Positions 10,567 to 22,020 of a stretch of 64,000 nucleotides of DNA are shown here, one piece after another. This stretch comes from Chrysaora quinquecirrha. Its lineage: Eukaryota > Cnidaria > Scyphozoa > Semaeostomeae > Pelagiidae. The notes under the pieces were generated by a model that was not told the DNA's origin, did no database searches, and saw only the letters and a program-made list of their open reading frames with translations. How positions within the stretch are numbered: the first letter of the stretch is position 1; each line of letters begins with the position of its first letter. The stretch lies in the NCBI GenBank assembly GCA_014526335.1, contig JACTAT010000340.1:648291-712290 (forward strand). Reading direction: 5' to 3'. Made by a program: the position numbers and the translations under genes.

Positions 10567-10712
10567 TTGCTCTAAGGTGCCAAGTAAACGTGCCCCCCCC
10601 CATTCATTAATTTTGAGTTCTTTCGCCCACCCCACATACCTTATTAGAACCCCCTGTTTATTAAATTTTCGAAAATTTCCCAGCCCCCCATTTATTTAGC
10701 ACCTTAGAGTAA
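10567..10712. mobile_element. MITE, copy 4
   Basis: The ends CTCTAAGGTGCCAAGTAAA and TTTATTTAGCACCTTAGAG are inverted repeats. It has the same position between GGTATTG and CTGTGGAC as copy 3. Confidence 0.8.
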
Positions 10713-11060
10713 ACTGTGGACAAAAAAGAATGTTATTGTCATCATCATCACAATCATCACTATGGTCATCATCATTATCATCATCATCACCATATCATTG
10801 TGAGCAAGTGAACATGGAGATGATGGATATCTTTGACTGTCTTCCATCTACTTGAACTATAATGTAACAAAATGTTTATATGACCTGTCTGCACTTGAAA
10901 TTCTATTACATGCAAAATTACTGCTTGGTAAGTTAAAAAATCCTCCCACATCCCACAGAAAACTCCAAAACTTCAATTTCAAATTTCCTACATCAACAAC
11001 AAATAGTCTATCTCACTAAATGTCAACTTTTTTGTGTCAAACTCTGACTTTTTAAAAGAA
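10712..11060. repeat. ATC microsatellite and block end, copy 3
   Basis: CTGTGGACAAAAAAG, then a short ATC tract (10,740-10,795), then the conserved GTGAGCAAGTGAACATGGAG segment ending near 11,050. Confidence 0.75.
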
Positions 11061-12120
11061 CCCAATCAAATCTTAGGCCTTTGAGTTTTTCTAATCTTTA
11101 GTATTTGTTCTTGATCCCAGTCAAGGGTCCCTTTTCCTAGTGCCAGTCTCAGTTCTGTTCCTCTGTTTTAGTGCAAGGTCGTTAGTCCACAATAATGTTC
11201 CTAAGTTTCAAATTAGTCAGTGTACAGCCATTGTCTTTCTCTATAGTCTGTCCCTTAGTTCTGACATAATCAGTCGTCTTCAGTTCCATTCCTTGGTCTT
11301 GTTCCTCAGTCTTTTTATTGTTCATGCTCCTTAGTCCCAAAATTATTCATGGTCTCCAGTCCCGTTCCTTTGTCCCGTTTGTCAGTCTTATTATTGCTCA
11401 TGTTCCTTAGTCCTGTCACGGTCTTCAGTCCGGTCACGGTCTTCAGTCTCGTTCCTTGGTCCGGTTCCCCAGTCATGTTATTTTTTATGTTCCTTAGTCC
11501 GGAAATTATTCGTGGTCTTCAGTCCTGTACTATGGTCCTGTTCCTCAGTCTTGTTATTGTTCATTCTCTGCAGTTCTGTTCCTCATCGTTTTCCTTAGCC
11601 AAGTTCGTTAGTCTAGTTTTTATGTTGCGAAGAAAATTTTACCTTTCTAGCTGTCCTTGCTTACTTCCCGTTGAAAGGATTCCCCAAAGATCATGATAGA
11701 AAACGCAGCAATATAATGTATTGAACGTATTCTCCGTCTGATCGTGGAGAACTCGGGTTTACTGTAGGATCCTGCTTCTTGGTCTTGTTGTAGTTTTTCT
11801 TGCTCAGCCCTTTATAGTCAGATACTGCTATCAAGGCAGCTTGAAATTCGCGATCACATTGGAAAGGGTTTTGTTGGCTTTCAAATACAATCTTCAAAAA
11901 CCCTTTTGAAAGGGTTTTTGCTTGTTTTCTTTGAATGAAATGCACTTGTGAATAAGCTTTTGAAATGTGGTAATGGCATTTTGTTTCCATTGAAAGGGTT
12001 AAAACCATTTGCACAACGCGATTCAAATCGGTTGACTGAATCTTCATGTAAACATGAACTTGGTCTGAGGAACTTTGATTGAAAAATATCAATACCAAAG
12101 GAATTTTAAATAATTCCGAA
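11060..12120. repeat. Composite module alpha, copy 1
   Basis: 11,090-11,600 is an array of GTCCTGTTCCTCAGTC-type units (core unit 51 bases, often with a 25-base insert TTGTTATTGTTCATG...). The conserved 3' block 11,600-12,120 starts at GTTGCGAAGAAAATTTTACC. Homologous copies lie at 15,943-17,900, 18,290-19,890 and 62,925-64,000. The hydrophobic frames here are read-through of the array. Confidence 0.8.
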
Positions 12121-12556
12121 GCAAGATTTAGTGATCAAGACGTCTTCTTGTGCTCCAAAAAGCATTTCCACCACGGAAACAACTGGAAGAAAAAATGCTG
12201 ATGGAAAACGATTCTCTCCTGAGTGGAATCGAACTCCTGCCTCCGACAACCTGCATCACGAAACAGGAGCCCTTACCAACAGAGCTATTTTTACGAGTTT
12301 CAGATTTCGATTATCCCTTTAGGAAAACAATCGGTTGATTGTTCAAACAGGCACCAATGACGCACATCAAAGACTGTTTACCCCCAATTACCCCAGAAAC
12401 ACCAGCAGTTGGGGAAAAGCGAATGGCGATGACACGCCTACCCCGCGGTCGGCAGTGCAAGGCGCAGGTCGGAAAAGCGAACCTCGCGCAACTTCGGAGG
12501 AATGAAGGTTACAAAATCGGTTTCCATGGAAATTACCATTTTAATATAGAGAGACT
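12120..12556 (-). mobile_element. tRNA-like SINE module (delta), copy 2
   Basis: The tRNA-like part at 12,212-12,292 on the minus strand has A-box TAGCTCTGTTGG and B-box GAGTTCGATTCC. The module continues with ACAATCGGTTGATTGTTC and CACCAATGACGCACATCAAA, and ends in a GGTTTCCATGGAAATTACCA palindromic segment directly before module beta. It matches 19,890-20,294 over its whole length. Confidence 0.7.
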
Positions 12557-12735
12557 AGCTTGGCCGCGCGCGAGGTGGCCATCGCTAACTCCTGCGGAGG
12601 GCTTCTCGCCGCTTCGCGGCTCGCGGGCGACGTGGTGGCACATGCACCTGAGTGGTCTGAACCTCTCGGTGGCACGTGCACCGCACGTGCTCTCACTACT
12701 TCTCAACTTGTTGGGAAGCTCATCTGTGCACAAAG
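12557..12735. repeat. GC-rich hairpin block, copy 1
   Basis: A GC-rich island in an AT-rich window, built from short inverted repeats. The clearest is GCACGTGC-acc-GCACGTGC at 12,672-12,690. Homologous blocks lie at 20,295, 22,711, 25,344 and 28,895. Overlapping frames on both strands are by-products of low stop-codon density. Confidence 0.8.
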
Positions 12736-13114
12736 CAATCGGCTCTGCAAGAAATAAGGTGACTGACGTCATACATACGTGGGATTTTAGTTGCGATGAT
12801 CGTTGCAAGAAAAAAGTATCACGTGAGCACCCGACCTTAATGGGAATTTCATACGGGAAAAGTAGGAATCTAGAAAGAGGTCACATACCAGGAGAATTTT
12901 CGCTGGAAACATTATTGTTGGGGTAAAAAGGATCATTTGACCATCGCACCTGAGTGGAAATCTCATAAGGAGAAAATAAGAATCTAGAACACCAGGGGGA
13001 TTGAAAATGGTAACCTCTTACTTGAGGATGCACAGGATCACGTGAAATGTGGATGACTTGGGATTTTAGGACAAAAGAAATATCGCAAACATCGTTACTA
13101 AGGGTTATATTTGT

Positions 13115-14335
13115 TCAGTTGCTTATTTGCCTCGTTACTGCTGTGCTTGGTTGCTTGATTCCAAATTGCTCGATTTCCCAGTAGCCCAGTCGGTCGGTTG
13201 CCAAATGGCCCCATTGCTTTGGTTGTCCAGTTGCTCAGCTGCCCATTTGCCAAGTTGTTTATTTTCCCATTTCTCGGTTGCCCTGTTGCTCCGTTGCTTG
13301 GTTTCCCAGTTGCCAAATTGTCAAGGTTCTCAGTTGCTCACTTGCTCCATAGCCTGGTTGCCCTGTTGCTGATTTGCTCAGTTGCCAGTTGCTCGGTTGC
13401 CTGTTGCTGATTTGCTCAGTTACCAGTTGCTCGGTTGCCTGTTGCAGTGTTGCTTGGCTGCCCAGCTGTGGTGTTTCGCAGTTGCCAAGTTTCTTGGTTT
13501 CTCAGTTGCCCAGTTGCTTAGTTGCTCACTTGGCCAATTGCTCAGTTGATTTGCTGCTCCGTTGCTTGGTTGCCCAGCTGCGTGGTTTGCCAGTTGCCAC
13601 GTTGGTTTCTTGGTTACCAGTTGTTCCCCGTTAGCCAGGTGCTCGGCTTCCCAGTTGCCGATTTGCTCGGCTTACCAGTCCATCCGTTGTTCTAGCTGCA
13701 CAGTTGCTCAGTTGCCCAGTTGCTCAGTTCCCAGTTGCTGATTTGCCCAATTGCTTGGTTGCCCTGTTGTTCCGTTGCTTGATTTCCCAGCTGCGCGGTT
13801 TTCCATTTGCCAAGTTGCTCAGTTGTCCAGTTACCCAGTTGCTCACTTGCCCAATTGCTTGATTGTCTTGTGCTGATGTGCTTGGTTACTTGGTTCCCAG
13901 TTGCTCTGTTTCCAACTTACCCAGTTGCTCGGTTTCCTAGTTGCACTGTTCCTCGGCTCCCCAATTGCGCAGTTTCTTTTGTTGGCTAGTTGCTGAGTTG
14001 CAGAGTTTCTCAGCTGCCCAGCTGCATGGTTTCCTAGTTTCCTAGTTGCTTGGTTGCTCAGTTGCCCTGTTCAATTGCCCATTTGCTCAGTTGCCGAGAC
14101 GCCCGATTGCGCTGTTGCTCGGTGGTTTGGTTACCAAGTTGTGTAGTTGCACGGTAGCCCAGTTGCTGGGTTGCCTATTTGCTCTGTTGCCCCGTTGTGT
14201 ATTTGCTCGGTTGCCCGGTTGCTTGGTTGCTGAGCTGCAGAGCTGCTCGGTTGCCCAGTTTTCCAGTTGTTCGGTTGCCGAGTTGCCCAGTTGCTGAGTT
14301 GTCCAGCTGCCCAGTTGTTTGGTTGACGCTGGTTT
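13115..14335. repeat. Octanucleotide array (GTTGCYCA)n, copy 1
   Basis: About 1.2 kb of 8-base units such as GTTGCTCA, GTTGCCCA, GTTGCTTG. Three units make 24 bases, so reading frames show an 8-residue rhythm (QLPSCSVA-like). These frames are not regarded as genes. Similar arrays: 23,285-24,330; 25,930-27,420; 29,425-30,825. Confidence 0.9.
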
Positions 14336-15370
14336 GCATGCACGTCTTCACAAGTGTTTTATCTGATTTACCCCCTTAATACAATGCCTTAATATCATTG
14401 AACCCCCTGAATAGAAGTCAAAGAACAAAACTTAAGGGTGTTGCTAAATTTTTACACGCTATAAGTGTGATGCATTCCCATAGTACAACGTTTTAATAGC
14501 ACTGTACCCCTTAATGGCAGTTAAAGAATAAATCAAGTCGGTATTGCTAAGGCTTTGCCATGCTGTACTACCTCAATGTACCATGTCTTAATGCTATGGT
14601 ACCTCTTCAACTCAAATCAAAGGAAAGAACGAACAGGTGTTTCAATGTTATCTATCTGATGTACCCCCTTAATAAAATTGCTTAATTTCATTGTATCCCC
14701 TAAATTCAAGCCAAGGGGTTGCGCCCCCTTAATACAATTCCTAAATACCCGTGGATTCGCTTAATATTACGTCATTTTCCCAATACTTCAATTCCCTAAT
14801 TCATCTGATCTACCCGATTAATATATTTCATTACTACCATTGTACCCCCTTAATTCAAGCCAAGAGATGATGTCCCCTTAATATAATTCCTAAACACTCT
14901 TCGATTCCTCCAATATAACGTTATGTTCCCGATTCCTCGATTCCCTAATTCCCCGTTCCTACTTTTATTGACTGAGAACCATTTAGGGTTGTTAACGTGA
15001 AATTGCTGGAAGGAAATGGTCGAATGAATTGAAACGTCGCAACAGTTGCAATTTAACAAAAAATAAATGCATACACTCTATCATTCACACAATTTGAAAT
15101 GGAATTTCATTCGATAAATTTGATAAGGCATATCATAAATTAATAAGACAAAAATTCACACTGAACTTGAAAAAGATGACAGTTTACTCAAGTCAACTGA
15201 AATGACGCAACAAAATCACGTAAACAAACAGTTTACTCCAGTCAATGATGACGCAACCAGATCACGTAAACAAACCCCAAACAAACATCGACAGAGCCGA
15301 GAGTATTCTGAAATGAATTCTTAATCCTCTTCTTACGTTCACTGTTTTGTTGCGATTGTGAAAAGAAACA
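14336..15370. repeat. AT-rich blocks of module beta, copy 1
   Basis: Irregular repeats of TTATCTGATGTACCCCCTTA and TTCAAGTCAAGGGGTTATGC type up to about 14,970, followed by a conserved segment with GTTAACGTGAAATTGCT and CAAAATCACGTAAACAAACA. Homologous segments are 24,330-25,150, 27,420-28,320 and 30,825-31,450. Confidence 0.75.
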
Positions 15371-15372
15371 AA

Positions 15373-15380
15373 TATAAAAG
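15373..15380 (+). promoter_or_regulatory. Conserved TATAAAAG, possible TATA box
   Basis: TATAAAAG is kept at the same place in the beta copies (15,373; 28,318; 31,453; altered to TATAATAAA at 25,149), 96-97 bases before ATGGATGTGCC where that ATG is present. Whether it drives transcription cannot be told from sequence. Confidence 0.35.
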
Positions 15381-15468
15381 AAATGAACAATTGATAAACG
15401 CCTTCGTCGTTTTCCAACAGCTCTCGAACTATTAAGAAGTGTACTCCTTGTTTCTTGTGGATGCACGG

Positions 15469-15645
15469 ATGGATGTGCCACGAAACACGGCGATCGTTCT
15501 AGACGCTTCGAAACCCCGTGACGCAGCACCAAATGGATTTTACCCCGTGACTGGAAGTACCCATAGATTGGTTGCGCGAACGAGGTCGATTGTTCCCAGA
15601 GCGTGGCGAATTGCCAACGGGGAGCTCGCGGGGGTTCGTGCCTGA
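15469..15645 (+). other. Short repeated open frame in module beta, copy 1
   Basis: A 58-residue frame starting MDVPRNTAIVLDASK. Related readings exist at 25,246-25,338 (30 residues, cut by a deletion), 28,404-28,607 (no ATG at the same place) and 31,549-31,866 (105 residues). The portion RTRSIVPRAW is kept in three copies. Several differences between copies are synonymous (ACT/ACC/ACA, AGA/CGA), but many are not, and no family was recognised. It may be chance openness of a conserved repeat. Confidence 0.25.
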
Positions 15646-15942
15646 AATGTTTTCGAAGGGCGGGGGAATGCTGCCTAAGTGCACACAACGTACGCCCTTT
15701 TGTTTTCTTTTGTTTTCCTTTGTTTTTTTCGCACGACATTCGACCAATATCGAGAAGAATAATCGGTATTTCCCAGGCAGCATGCCCCGAGCGAGGCGAT
15801 GATGACAAGGTAGCACGTCAGTGGCTTGACCACGCACGGCAGTTGGCAAACCGGGGAGCGGCCGAACTTCGGATCGAACTCTTACAAGGAAACACCATCG
15901 CCAAGACCACCGCCTCCTTAGCGTATTAGTATAGAGACTAGC

Positions 15943-17900
15943 CCATGCCCGTCTCTGACCACCGCCTCGCAAGGACCTCTGCCTCAAAGACCTCCGCCTT
16001 TCAAGGACTGTGTATTCAAGTTTTGGAGAAAAGTCATTCCATGTTCCTTTTCCATACTCCTGTCCCTTTATCTTTTTTCTGGTGTTGAGTCTTTTTCCTT
16101 GAGCCTAGCTTAGGGTCATGTTTCCTGGTGCTACTCAAGGTCCTGTTCCTTTCCAAGGTTGTTAGTCCATCATGATGTTCTTAAGTTTCAAATTAGTGAG
16201 TGTACAGCAGACCTTTTTCTCGATAGTGTGTTCCGTAGTCCTGACATTATTCAGGGCTTTCAGTTTGTCAGTCTTATTATTGCTCATGTTCCTTAGTCCT
16301 GAAATTGTTCATGGTCTTCAGTCCCGTTCCTTGGTCCTGTTCCTCTGTCCTGAAATTGTCTTCAGTTCCATTCCTTGGTCTTGTTCCTCAGTCTTGTTAT
16401 TGTTCATGCTCCTTAGTCCTGAAATTATTCATGGTCTTCAGTCCCGTTTCTTGGTCCTGTTTGTCAGTGTTATTATTGCTCATGTTCCTTAATCCCGAAA
16501 TTTTTCATGGTCTTCAGTCCCATTTGTTGGTCCTGTTCGTTAGTCCTGAAATGATCTTCAGTTCCATTCCATGGTCTTGTTCCTCAGTCTTCTTATTGTT
16601 CATGTTCCTTATTCTTCCTTAATCCTGTTGCTCAATGCTGTTATTGTTCATATGCCTTAGTCCTGAAATTAGTCATAGTCTGCAGTCCTGTTCCTTTGTC
16701 CTGTTCCTCTAATTTTGCTATTGTTCATGTTCTTCAGTCCTGAAATTATTCCCTGTATTCAGTCCTGTTCCTTGGTTCTATTCCTCAGCTTTGTTGCTCC
16801 TTAGTCCTGAAATTAGTGATGGTCTTTAGTCCTGTTTCTGTGTCCATGTTATTGTTCATGTTCTTTAGTCCTGAAATTATTCATGCTCTGAAATCCCGTT
16901 TATGAGTTCTGCTCCTCAGTCATGTAATTTTTCAGATCTTCCTGTTCCTTGGTTCTATTCCTCAGCTTTGTTGCTCCTTAGTCCTGAAATTAGTGATGGT
17001 CTTTAGTCCTGTTTCTGTGTCCATGTTATTGTTCATGTTCTTTAGTCCTCAAATTATTCATGCTCTGAAATCCCGTTTATGAGTTCTGCTCCTCAGTCAT
17101 GTAATTTTTCAGATCTTGAGCCCTGTTCCTTGGTCTCATTTCTCAGTCATCTTATTGTTGAGAATGAGATCTTCAGTCCCATTCCTAGCTCCTGTTCCTC
17201 AGTCTTGTTATTGTGCATGTTCCTTAGCCCTGAAATTATTCATGGTCTTTAGTCCTGTTGCTTGGTTCTGTTCCTCAGTCTTGTTATTGTTCATGTTCCT
17301 TAGTCCTTAGTCCTTAGTCCCGTTCCTTGGTCCTGTTCCTCAAGCTTGTTATTGTTTATGTTCTGCAGTGATTTACTTCGGTGTCTTCTTTAGCCGAGTT
17401 CGTTGGTGCAGTTTCTTTTGTTGCGAAGAAAATATAGCTTCCTGGCCGTCCGTCCTTGTTTCCTTCCCCTTGAATAGATCCATGATAGCGAAGAAGTACG
17501 GAGAATACGTTCAATCGTTTTATTGCGACATACTTCTTCGCGGTCTGATCGTGGAGATTTGAAGTCAGGAACTCGGGTTAACTGCAGGATGCTCTTTCTC
17601 AGTCTTTTGGTAGTTAAACTTCCTAAGTCCTGTTTCATACTTCATACTGCATAGTCAGATACTGCTATCGCAAGCCAGCTTAGACTTCGTGGTTGCATTC
17701 GGAAAGGGTTTTTTTAGCTTTCAAATGCACTTTTCAATAAACTTTTGAGAACGGGTTTTGTTCGCCAGGAATTGAACACACCTCTCAATACCCTTTTGAA
17801 AATAGGTAATGGCCTTTCATTCTGGTTGAAAGGAAGAAAATCATTTGCACAAAGCGATTTAAAGCCGGTTCACTTACCATTCGTGTAAACATCCATTTCA
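15943..17900. repeat. Composite module alpha, copy 2
   Basis: The head ACCGCCTCGCAAGGACCTCT is followed by a long CTGAAATTATTCATGGTC-type array (16,080-17,360) and the 3' block (17,370-17,900). Within the array 16,764-16,940 is duplicated as 16,941-17,117 with almost no change. No gene was recognised; the leucine/serine/phenylalanine-rich frames are array translations. Confidence 0.8.
16764..17117. repeat. 177-bp recent tandem duplication
   Basis: Two adjacent 177-base copies beginning CCTGTTCCTTGGTTCTATTC. Only about one substitution was seen (CCTGAAATTATTC versus CCTCAAATTATTC), whereas other units in the array are well diverged. Confidence 0.85.
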
Positions 17901-18290
17901 GAAACCTTAGAGACCCGAAAAAACTTATTATTTTCCAGTGAATTACGTAAGTTTAAATGAAAATTAGTACATATATCCAGGGAGCTTAGTTACTGGTAGT
18001 CATTGTGAAATAAAGAAGACGTATATGGCATTGAAACTCTGTAGTCCATGTCTGGAGTTTAAACAAAAGAATTCAATGCCTTGTGACAAAAGAGGGGTTT
18101 TTCCCACTTACCCCAGCAGCAGATACAGATATGAGAAAAATGCAACGGTTGACAAAACTACCTCATGGGCACCAGATAGTGGTACAGGCTTGAGAAGCGT
18201 ACCATGTAACATCTCGAAAAGTTTGCTGTCACAAAACAGTTACCATGACCACTACGAAATTAGTAAATAAGATTAGCTCTTGCCCGTCTA
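17900..18290. other. Unassigned spacer between alpha copies
   Basis: Contains an 81-residue open frame at 18,025-18,270 with no recognised family and no repeat counterpart elsewhere in the window. I see no support for calling a gene. Confidence 0.4.
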
Positions 18291-19890
18291 AGTGCACCGC
18301 CTCACAAGGACTCCGCCTCAAGAACCACCGTCTAAAGAACCTCCGCCTCAAAGATCTCCACCTCAAGGACCTCTGCCTCTCCACTTATCTCCTAGTTTCT
18401 AATCTCTAGTATTTATCCTTGATCCCAGTCCAGGATCCCTTTTCCTAGTGCCAATCTCAGTTCTGTTCCTCTGTTTTAGTGTAGTGCAAGGTCCTTAGTC
18501 CACAATAATGTTCCTAAGTTGCAAATTAGTCAGTGTACAGCAGTTGTCTTTCTCTATAGTCTGTTCCTTAGGCCTTGACATAATCAATTGTCTTCAGTCC
18601 CACTCCTTGGTCCTGTTCCTCAATCTTTTTATTGTTCAGATCTTCGATCCCGTTCCTTGGTCCTGTGCCATAGTCTTGTTATTGTTCATGTTTCTTAATC
18701 CCGAAATGATTCATAGTCTTCAGTCCCTTTCCTTTATCTTGTTCCTTAGTCCTGAAATTTTCTCATGGTCTTCACTCCATTTCCTTAGTCTAGTTCGTAA
18801 ACGTTGTTATTTATTATTTTCTTACATTAATTAGTCCTGAAATCAATCACGGTCTTCAGTCCAATTCCTTAGTCCTGTTCCTCAGTTCGTAAATTACTCA
18901 TGGTCTTCAGTCCTGTTCCTTATTCCTGTTTCTCAGTCCTGAAACTATTCATGGTCTTCAGTCCTGTTTCTTTATCCTGTTCCTTACGGCTGAAATGGTC
19001 TTCAGTTCCATTCCTTGGTCTTGTTCCTCAGTCCTGTTATTGTTCATGTTCCTTAGTCCTGAAATTACTCTTGGTCTTCAGTCCCGTTTCTTGGTCCTGT
19101 TTGTCAGTCTTATTATTGCTCATGTTCCTTAGTCCAGAAATTGTTCATGGTCTTCAGTCCCGTCCTTTATCCTGTTCCCTAGTCCTGAAATGGTCTTCAG
19201 TTCCATTCCTTCGTCTTGTTCCTCAGTCTTGGTATTGTTCATGTTCCTTAGTCCTGAAATTATTCATGGTCTTCAGTGCCGAACTATGGTCCTGTTCCTC
19301 AGTCTTGTTATTGTTCATTCTCTGCAGTTCTGTTCCTCGTCGTTTTCGTTAGCCAATTTCGTTGGTCAAGTATTTATGTTGCGAAGAAAATTTTACCTTT
19401 CTAGCTGTCCTTGGCTTGTTTCCTTCCCGTTAAAAGGATCCCCAAAAGATCATGATAGAAAACTTTGGAAAATAGTAGGTTGAACGCATTCTCCGTTTGA
19501 TCGTGGAGAACTCCGGTTTACTGTAGGATCCTCTTTCTTGGTCTTGTGGTAGTTAATCTTGCTCAGTCCTGTATAGTCAGATACTGCTATCAAGGCAGTT
19601 GAGCTTCCTGACGGCATTTAGAAAGGGTTTTGCTGGCTTTCAAAGGCACTCTTTTGAAAGGGTTTTTGTTTGTTTTCTTTGAATGAAATGCACTTCTGAA
19701 TAAGCTTTTCAAATCTCTGGTAATGGCATTTTGTTTCCATTGAAAGGGTTGAAAGCATTTCCAAAACGCAATTCAAGCCGGTTGACTGAATATTCAGGTA
19801 AACATGGACTTTGTTTGAGGATCTTTGATTGAAAAATATTAATACCAAACGAATTTTAAAATTATTCCGAAGCAAGTTTTAGTGATCGAG
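18290..19890. repeat. Composite module alpha, copy 3
   Basis: A CACCGCCTCACAAGGACTCC head, array (18,400-19,350) and 3' block (19,350-19,890). The 3' block closely matches 11,600-12,120, and both are followed by the same tRNA-like module and then a GC-rich block. 11.06-12.73 kb and 18.29-20.48 kb are therefore copies of one larger unit. Confidence 0.8.
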
Positions 19891-20294
19891 ATGTCTCCCG
19901 GTCCTCCGGAAAGCATTTTCAACAGGAAAATCACAGAAATAAAAAATTCTGATCCTCTCGTGAAGGGAATCGATCTCCTGCCTCCCACAACCTGCATCAG
20001 GAAACAGGAGCCCTTACCAACAGAGCTATTTTCACGGGTTTCAGAATTCGATAATCCCTTTAGGAAAACAATCGGGCGATTGTTCAAACGGGCACCAATG
20101 ACGCACTTCAAAGAGAGGTTAGCCCCAATTACCCCAGAAGCGAGAGAAGTTTGCAAAAAACGAAAGGGTGATGACACGCCTACCCCACGGTCGGCCGGGC
20201 GGCGAAAAGGTCAGAAAAGCGTACCACCTAGGACCTCGGCAGAGCGACTCTTACAAAATCGGTTTCCATGGAAATTACCACTTTAGTATAAGAG
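19890..20294 (-). mobile_element. tRNA-like SINE module (delta), copy 3
   Basis: The tRNA-like part at 19,952-20,036 (minus strand) has A-box TAGCTCTGTTGG and a B-box weakened to GAGATCGATTCC. The rest matches 12,120-12,556. Confidence 0.68.
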
Positions 20295-20960
20295 ACTAGC
20301 TCGGCCGCTCGCGCTACGTGCGAGGCGGCAATCGTTAGCTCTTGCGGAGGGCTTCTCGCCGCTCTGCGGCTCGCGGGCGACGCTTCGCATCGCTCTGCTC
20401 GGCTCTGGGTAAACTCTCGGTGGCACGTGCTCCGCACGTGCTCTAACTACTTCAAAACTCGTTGGGAAGCTCATCTGTGCACATTGCAGTTTGCTATGTA
20501 AGAAATAAGGTGACAGACGTTATACACACGAGGGGTGGTAATTGCGATCCTTGTTGGTAAGAGTAAAAACGATCACGTGAACATTCGACTTGAATGGGAA
20601 TCTAGTATGGACAGAAGAAAAATCCACATGGACGTCATGCACCTAAGGTACTTTAGTTGCGAATATCGCTGGAAAGGGTAGAAAAAACCACGTGACCATC
20701 CGACTGCAAGGGGATTTATATATGAGCAGAATAAAAGTCCACATGGAGGTCATGCACCAAAGGGATTTTAGTTGCGAATATTGTTGCTAAGGGCAAAAAT
20801 GATCACATCACAATCTGACTTGAATGGGAACCTCATGCATCCAGATTGGCGTCATGCACCAAGGGATTTTAGTTGTCAGCAACTTTGGTAAGGGGAGAAA
20901 GGATCACGTGACCATCCTATAGGAATGGAAATCGCACATGAAACATTCCCTGAAAATCAC
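20295..20960. repeat. Truncated module beta: GC block plus ~110-bp repeats
   Basis: The GC-rich hairpin block (20,295-20,480, with GCACGTGC-tcc-GCACGTGC at 20,423-20,441) is followed by four diverged units of about 105-118 bases. Each unit has TTTTAGTTGCGAATATTG, a GATCACGTGA-like palindrome and GTCATGCACCA. The octanucleotide array and later parts of beta are absent. Confidence 0.75.
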
Positions 20961-21049
20961 GTCATATGCCCAATCTAGGGACTGCTCGATTCCCGGTTGC
21001 CACTTTTAAGGTGTAGGAGTTTTCCAGGAAACCTTACTGTAGAAAATGT

Positions 21050-22020
21050 AATGAATATTTTCAACAACAATCGACAATAGGAAATATATGGAAGAGATGT
21101 TAACTGAGTTTTTAAGACAATGACGACGCGAGCCATTAACGTGAAAATGCCTCAAAGACATGGCTCAGTAAATTTGAAAGACGCAATAGCTCAAGGTTAA
21201 CGAAAATCACAGATTTCGTACCGAAAAACCTTAGTAAAAAGGAAATACAAGACAAACTATTTTCCTGCGTATTTTTCCGGTGACGTAACTGATTAAAACT
21301 TGGTTTAAATTTTCATCAGGAATTGAAAATAAGAAATTCATCATTAATTTTTAGGACAACAACGGCATGAGCCATTAGCGTGAAATTGCTTGAAAGACAT
21401 GGTTGAGTAAATTAGAATGACGCAATAGGTCAAAGCAAACAAAAATTCAAAGATTTGTTACGAAAAAAACCAGGGTAAATGGGAAATAAAAAACAAAGTA
21501 TTTTCCTGAGTAGTTTTTTCAGTGTGACCTAACAGATCAAAACTTCGTTTCCATGTTCAACAGGAATTGAAAATAAGAAATTCATCCAAGAAATGTTAAT
21601 TAATTTTTAGGACAATAAGGGCATGAGCCATTAACGTGAAATTGCCACAAAGGCATGGTTGAGTAAATTAGAGCAACGCAATAGGCCAAAGTAAACAAAA
21701 ATCACAGATTTGTAACGGGAAAACCCTACTAAATAGTAAATGCAAAACAAACTATTTTCCTGAGTAGTATTTTCGGTGACATAACAGATTAAAACTTGGT
21801 TTACATTTTCAACAGGAGTTGAAAATAAGAAATTCATCCAAGAAATGTTAACTAATTTTTAGAACAACAAGGGCGCGACCCATTAACGTGAAATTGCCAC
21901 AAAGACATGGTTGAGTAAATTAGAACCATGCAATAGGTCGAAGTAAATAAAAACTCACAGATTTGTTACGAGAAAACATTTGTAAATAGGAAATACAAAA
22001 CAAACTATTTCCCTGAAACG
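21050..22020. repeat. Four tandem units of ~240-255 bp
   Basis: GCCATTAACGTGAAATTGC recurs near 21,132, 21,371, 21,627 and 21,880. Each unit also has ACATGGTTGAGTAAATTAGA, ACGCAATAGGTC and GAATTGAAAATAAGAAATTC. The first part of the unit is recognisably related to the GTTAACGTGAAATTGCTCG segment of module beta, so it looks like a locally amplified beta fragment. Confidence 0.82.

Larger units (their letters stand above)
12557..15942. repeat. Composite module beta, copy 1
   Basis: In order: GC-rich hairpin block (12,557-12,735), ~110-bp CACGTGA block (12,740-13,110), octanucleotide array (13,115-14,335), CCCCCTTAATACAATTCC block (14,340-14,970), AACGTGAAATTGCT / AAATCACGTAAACAAACA block (14,970-15,470) with a TATAAAAG at 15,373, and a conserved end block (15,470-15,942) with a short frame. 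It starts after and ends with AGTATAGAGACTAGC-type sequence. No conserved protein family was recognised. Confidence 0.78.

Noticed and set aside
12339..12926. 195-residue plus-strand frame
   Set aside because: It crosses the tRNA-like module, the GC hairpin block and the 110-bp repeat; in the homologous copy at 20.1 kb it is not maintained.
15242..15987. 162- to 188-residue minus-strand frames in the end block of module beta
   Set aside because: They overlap each other and plus-strand frames, have no domain signature, and are not kept open in the other beta copies.
16172..19483. Leucine/serine/phenylalanine-rich frames that look like membrane proteins
   Set aside because: They read through the CTGAAATTATTCATGGTC array of module alpha and change frame with the array units.
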